A DNA stretch of 6,779 nucleotides from an uncultured Clostridia bacterium (GTDB lineage Bacteria > Bacillota > Clostridia > Oscillospirales > Ruminococcaceae): contig CALDJI010000233.1 in assembly GCA_937901805.1 (NCBI GenBank), forward strand, positions 1 through 6,779. The letters run 5' to 3'. Below the pieces are notes generated by a model, which did not search any database, had not been told where the DNA came from, and saw nothing but the letters and a program-made list of their open reading frames with translations. Below are positions 5,894-6,779 of the stretch, in pieces (positions within the stretch are counted from its first letter, which is position 1; each line of letters begins with the position of its first letter). The translations under genes and the position numbers were made by a program.

Positions 5894-6779
5894 TTATTTT
5901 TCAGCAGCCTGCTTTGGCTCCTCTTTGAGAGAGCGCTCATAGTCGCAGCCCTCTTTTGCACAGTAGATTTTCCCCATCTTTCCGCGCTTTTTTAAAAGTG
6001 TGCCGCCGCATTTTGGACATCGTTCCTCTTTGAAGGGTTCATCCCAGGTCATAAAACCGCACTTGGGGTTATGCTCACAGCCGTAATAGGTCTTCCCCGT
6101 TTTCGAGCGTTTGACCAGAATTTTTCCTCCGCAGAGCGGGCAGATCCCACCTGTTTCCTGTACAATCTTCTTGGTATTGCGGCATTCTGGGAATCCGGAG
6201 CAGGCTAAAAACTTGCCAAAACGGCCAATTTTAATAACCATTTTGCGCCCGCATTTTTCACAGACAATATCCGTCTCTTCATCTGGTACTTTTACGCGGG
6301 TACCATCCATCTTTTTTTCTGCCTTTTGCAGGGTTTCATCAAATTCCCCGTAAAATTCCTTCAGGGTCTTGACCCAGTCAATTTCCCCATATTCCACCTT
6401 ATCGAGGTTTTTCTCCATTTCCGCAGTAAATTTGACATTGACGATATTGCTGAACAAATCCTTCATCAATTTTGTGGTCACTTCGCCCAATGCAGTCGGC
6501 TTGAGCGCTTTTGCTTCCCGCTCAACATAATTACGCGCCAAAATTGTGGTAATAGTCGGCGCGTAGGTGCTCGGACGTCCAATCCCATTTTCTTCCAGAG
6601 CCTTAATCAGGGACGCCTCGGTATATCTTGGCGGCGGCTGTGTAAAATGCTGGTTTCCCTCCAGACTCTTCACTTTCAGTACATCCTGCTCTGCAAGCGG
6701 AGGAAGCGCGCCGCCTTCTTCGCTTTCTTCGTCTTTTCCTTCCTCGTAAAGCACTGTAAAGCCTTCAAACTTCACAGTG
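5894..6779 (-). CDS. topA: DNA topoisomerase I, C-terminal part (start lies beyond the window)
   Basis: TopA is the type IA topoisomerase that relaxes negative supercoils behind RNA polymerase. Only about the last 295 codons are here. The frame is open to the window edge, and the first GTG (6775) is an internal codon, since the preceding ACT and the KFEGFTVLYEEGKD stretch belong to the middle of the protein. Counting from that Val, EENGIGRPSTYAPTITTIL (61-79) and NYVERE are conserved parts of the core domain; the active-site tyrosine lies upstream, outside the window. Three C-terminal zinc-ribbon modules follow, each with four cysteines: C172/C175/C192/C198, C212/C215/C233/C239 and C253/C256/C272/C277. 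These bind single-stranded DNA and RNA polymerase in known TopA proteins. The tail is Lys/Glu rich and ends in AAEK. A hairpin starts 6 nt after the TAA stop, and trmFO begins 63 bp downstream. Confidence 0.97.
   Translation of the reverse strand, partial: TVKFEGFTVLYEEGKDEESEEGGALPPLAEQDVLKVKSLEGNQHFTQPPPRYTEASLIKALEENGIGRPSTYAPTITTILARNYVEREAKALKPTALGEVTTKLMKDLFSNIVNVKFTAEMEKNLDKVEYGEIDWVKTLKEFYGEFDETLQKAEKKMDGTRVKVPDEETDIVCEKCGRKMVIKIGRFGKFLACSGFPECRNTKKIVQETGGICPLCGGKILVKRSKTGKTYYGCEHNPKCGFMTWDEPFKEERCPKCGGTLLKKRGKMGKIYCAKEGCDYERSLKEEPKQAAEK

Noticed and set aside
6773..6775. GTG as the start of a short zinc-ribbon protein
   Set aside because: The frame continues upstream to the window edge and the first residues match the middle of TopA, so this is an internal valine codon.

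Overview
The window is a minus-strand housekeeping cluster. In transcription order it reads topA (3' part), trmFO, plsX, rnc, a small Elp3-like radical SAM gene, then smc (5' part). Both end genes run off the window. I found no RNA gene, mobile element, CRISPR array or plus-strand gene.

The gene set suggests a low-to-mid GC Gram-positive bacterium, most likely a Clostridia member near the Oscillospiraceae/Ruminococcaceae. The reasons are folate-dependent TrmFO next to topA, the PlsX route into phospholipids, rnc followed by a radical SAM gene and then smc, strong purine-rich ribosome binding sites, and a TTG start on smc. The family-level placement is an inference.

Layout: 6779-5894 is the C-terminal part of DNA topoisomerase I with three zinc-ribbon modules. 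A 63-bp gap holds a perfect 10-bp hairpin. 5830-4517 is trmFO, whose stop overlaps the start of plsX (4520-3513) by 4 bp. An 82-bp gap holds a second hairpin and the strong RBS of rnc (3430-2756). The rnc stop overlaps the radical SAM start (2759-1875) by 4 bp, and the radical SAM stop overlaps the TTG start of smc (1884-1) by 10 bp. The only two gaps between genes each carry a hairpin, so the cluster looks like two translationally coupled blocks (trmFO-plsX and rnc-radical SAM-smc) behind topA.

The products serve core information and envelope processes: DNA supercoiling (TopA), tRNA m5U54 methylation (TrmFO), acyl-phosphate supply for phospholipid synthesis (PlsX), dsRNA processing (RNase III) and chromosome condensation (SMC). 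The role of the radical SAM protein is unknown.

I see no new system. The points most worth checking are an apparent in-frame loss of about 45-50 residues from the radical SAM barrel, a hairpin just upstream of rnc that could be an RNase III autoregulatory site, the absence of acpP and fab genes between plsX and rnc, and an 18-bp tandem repeat inside the SMC coiled coil.
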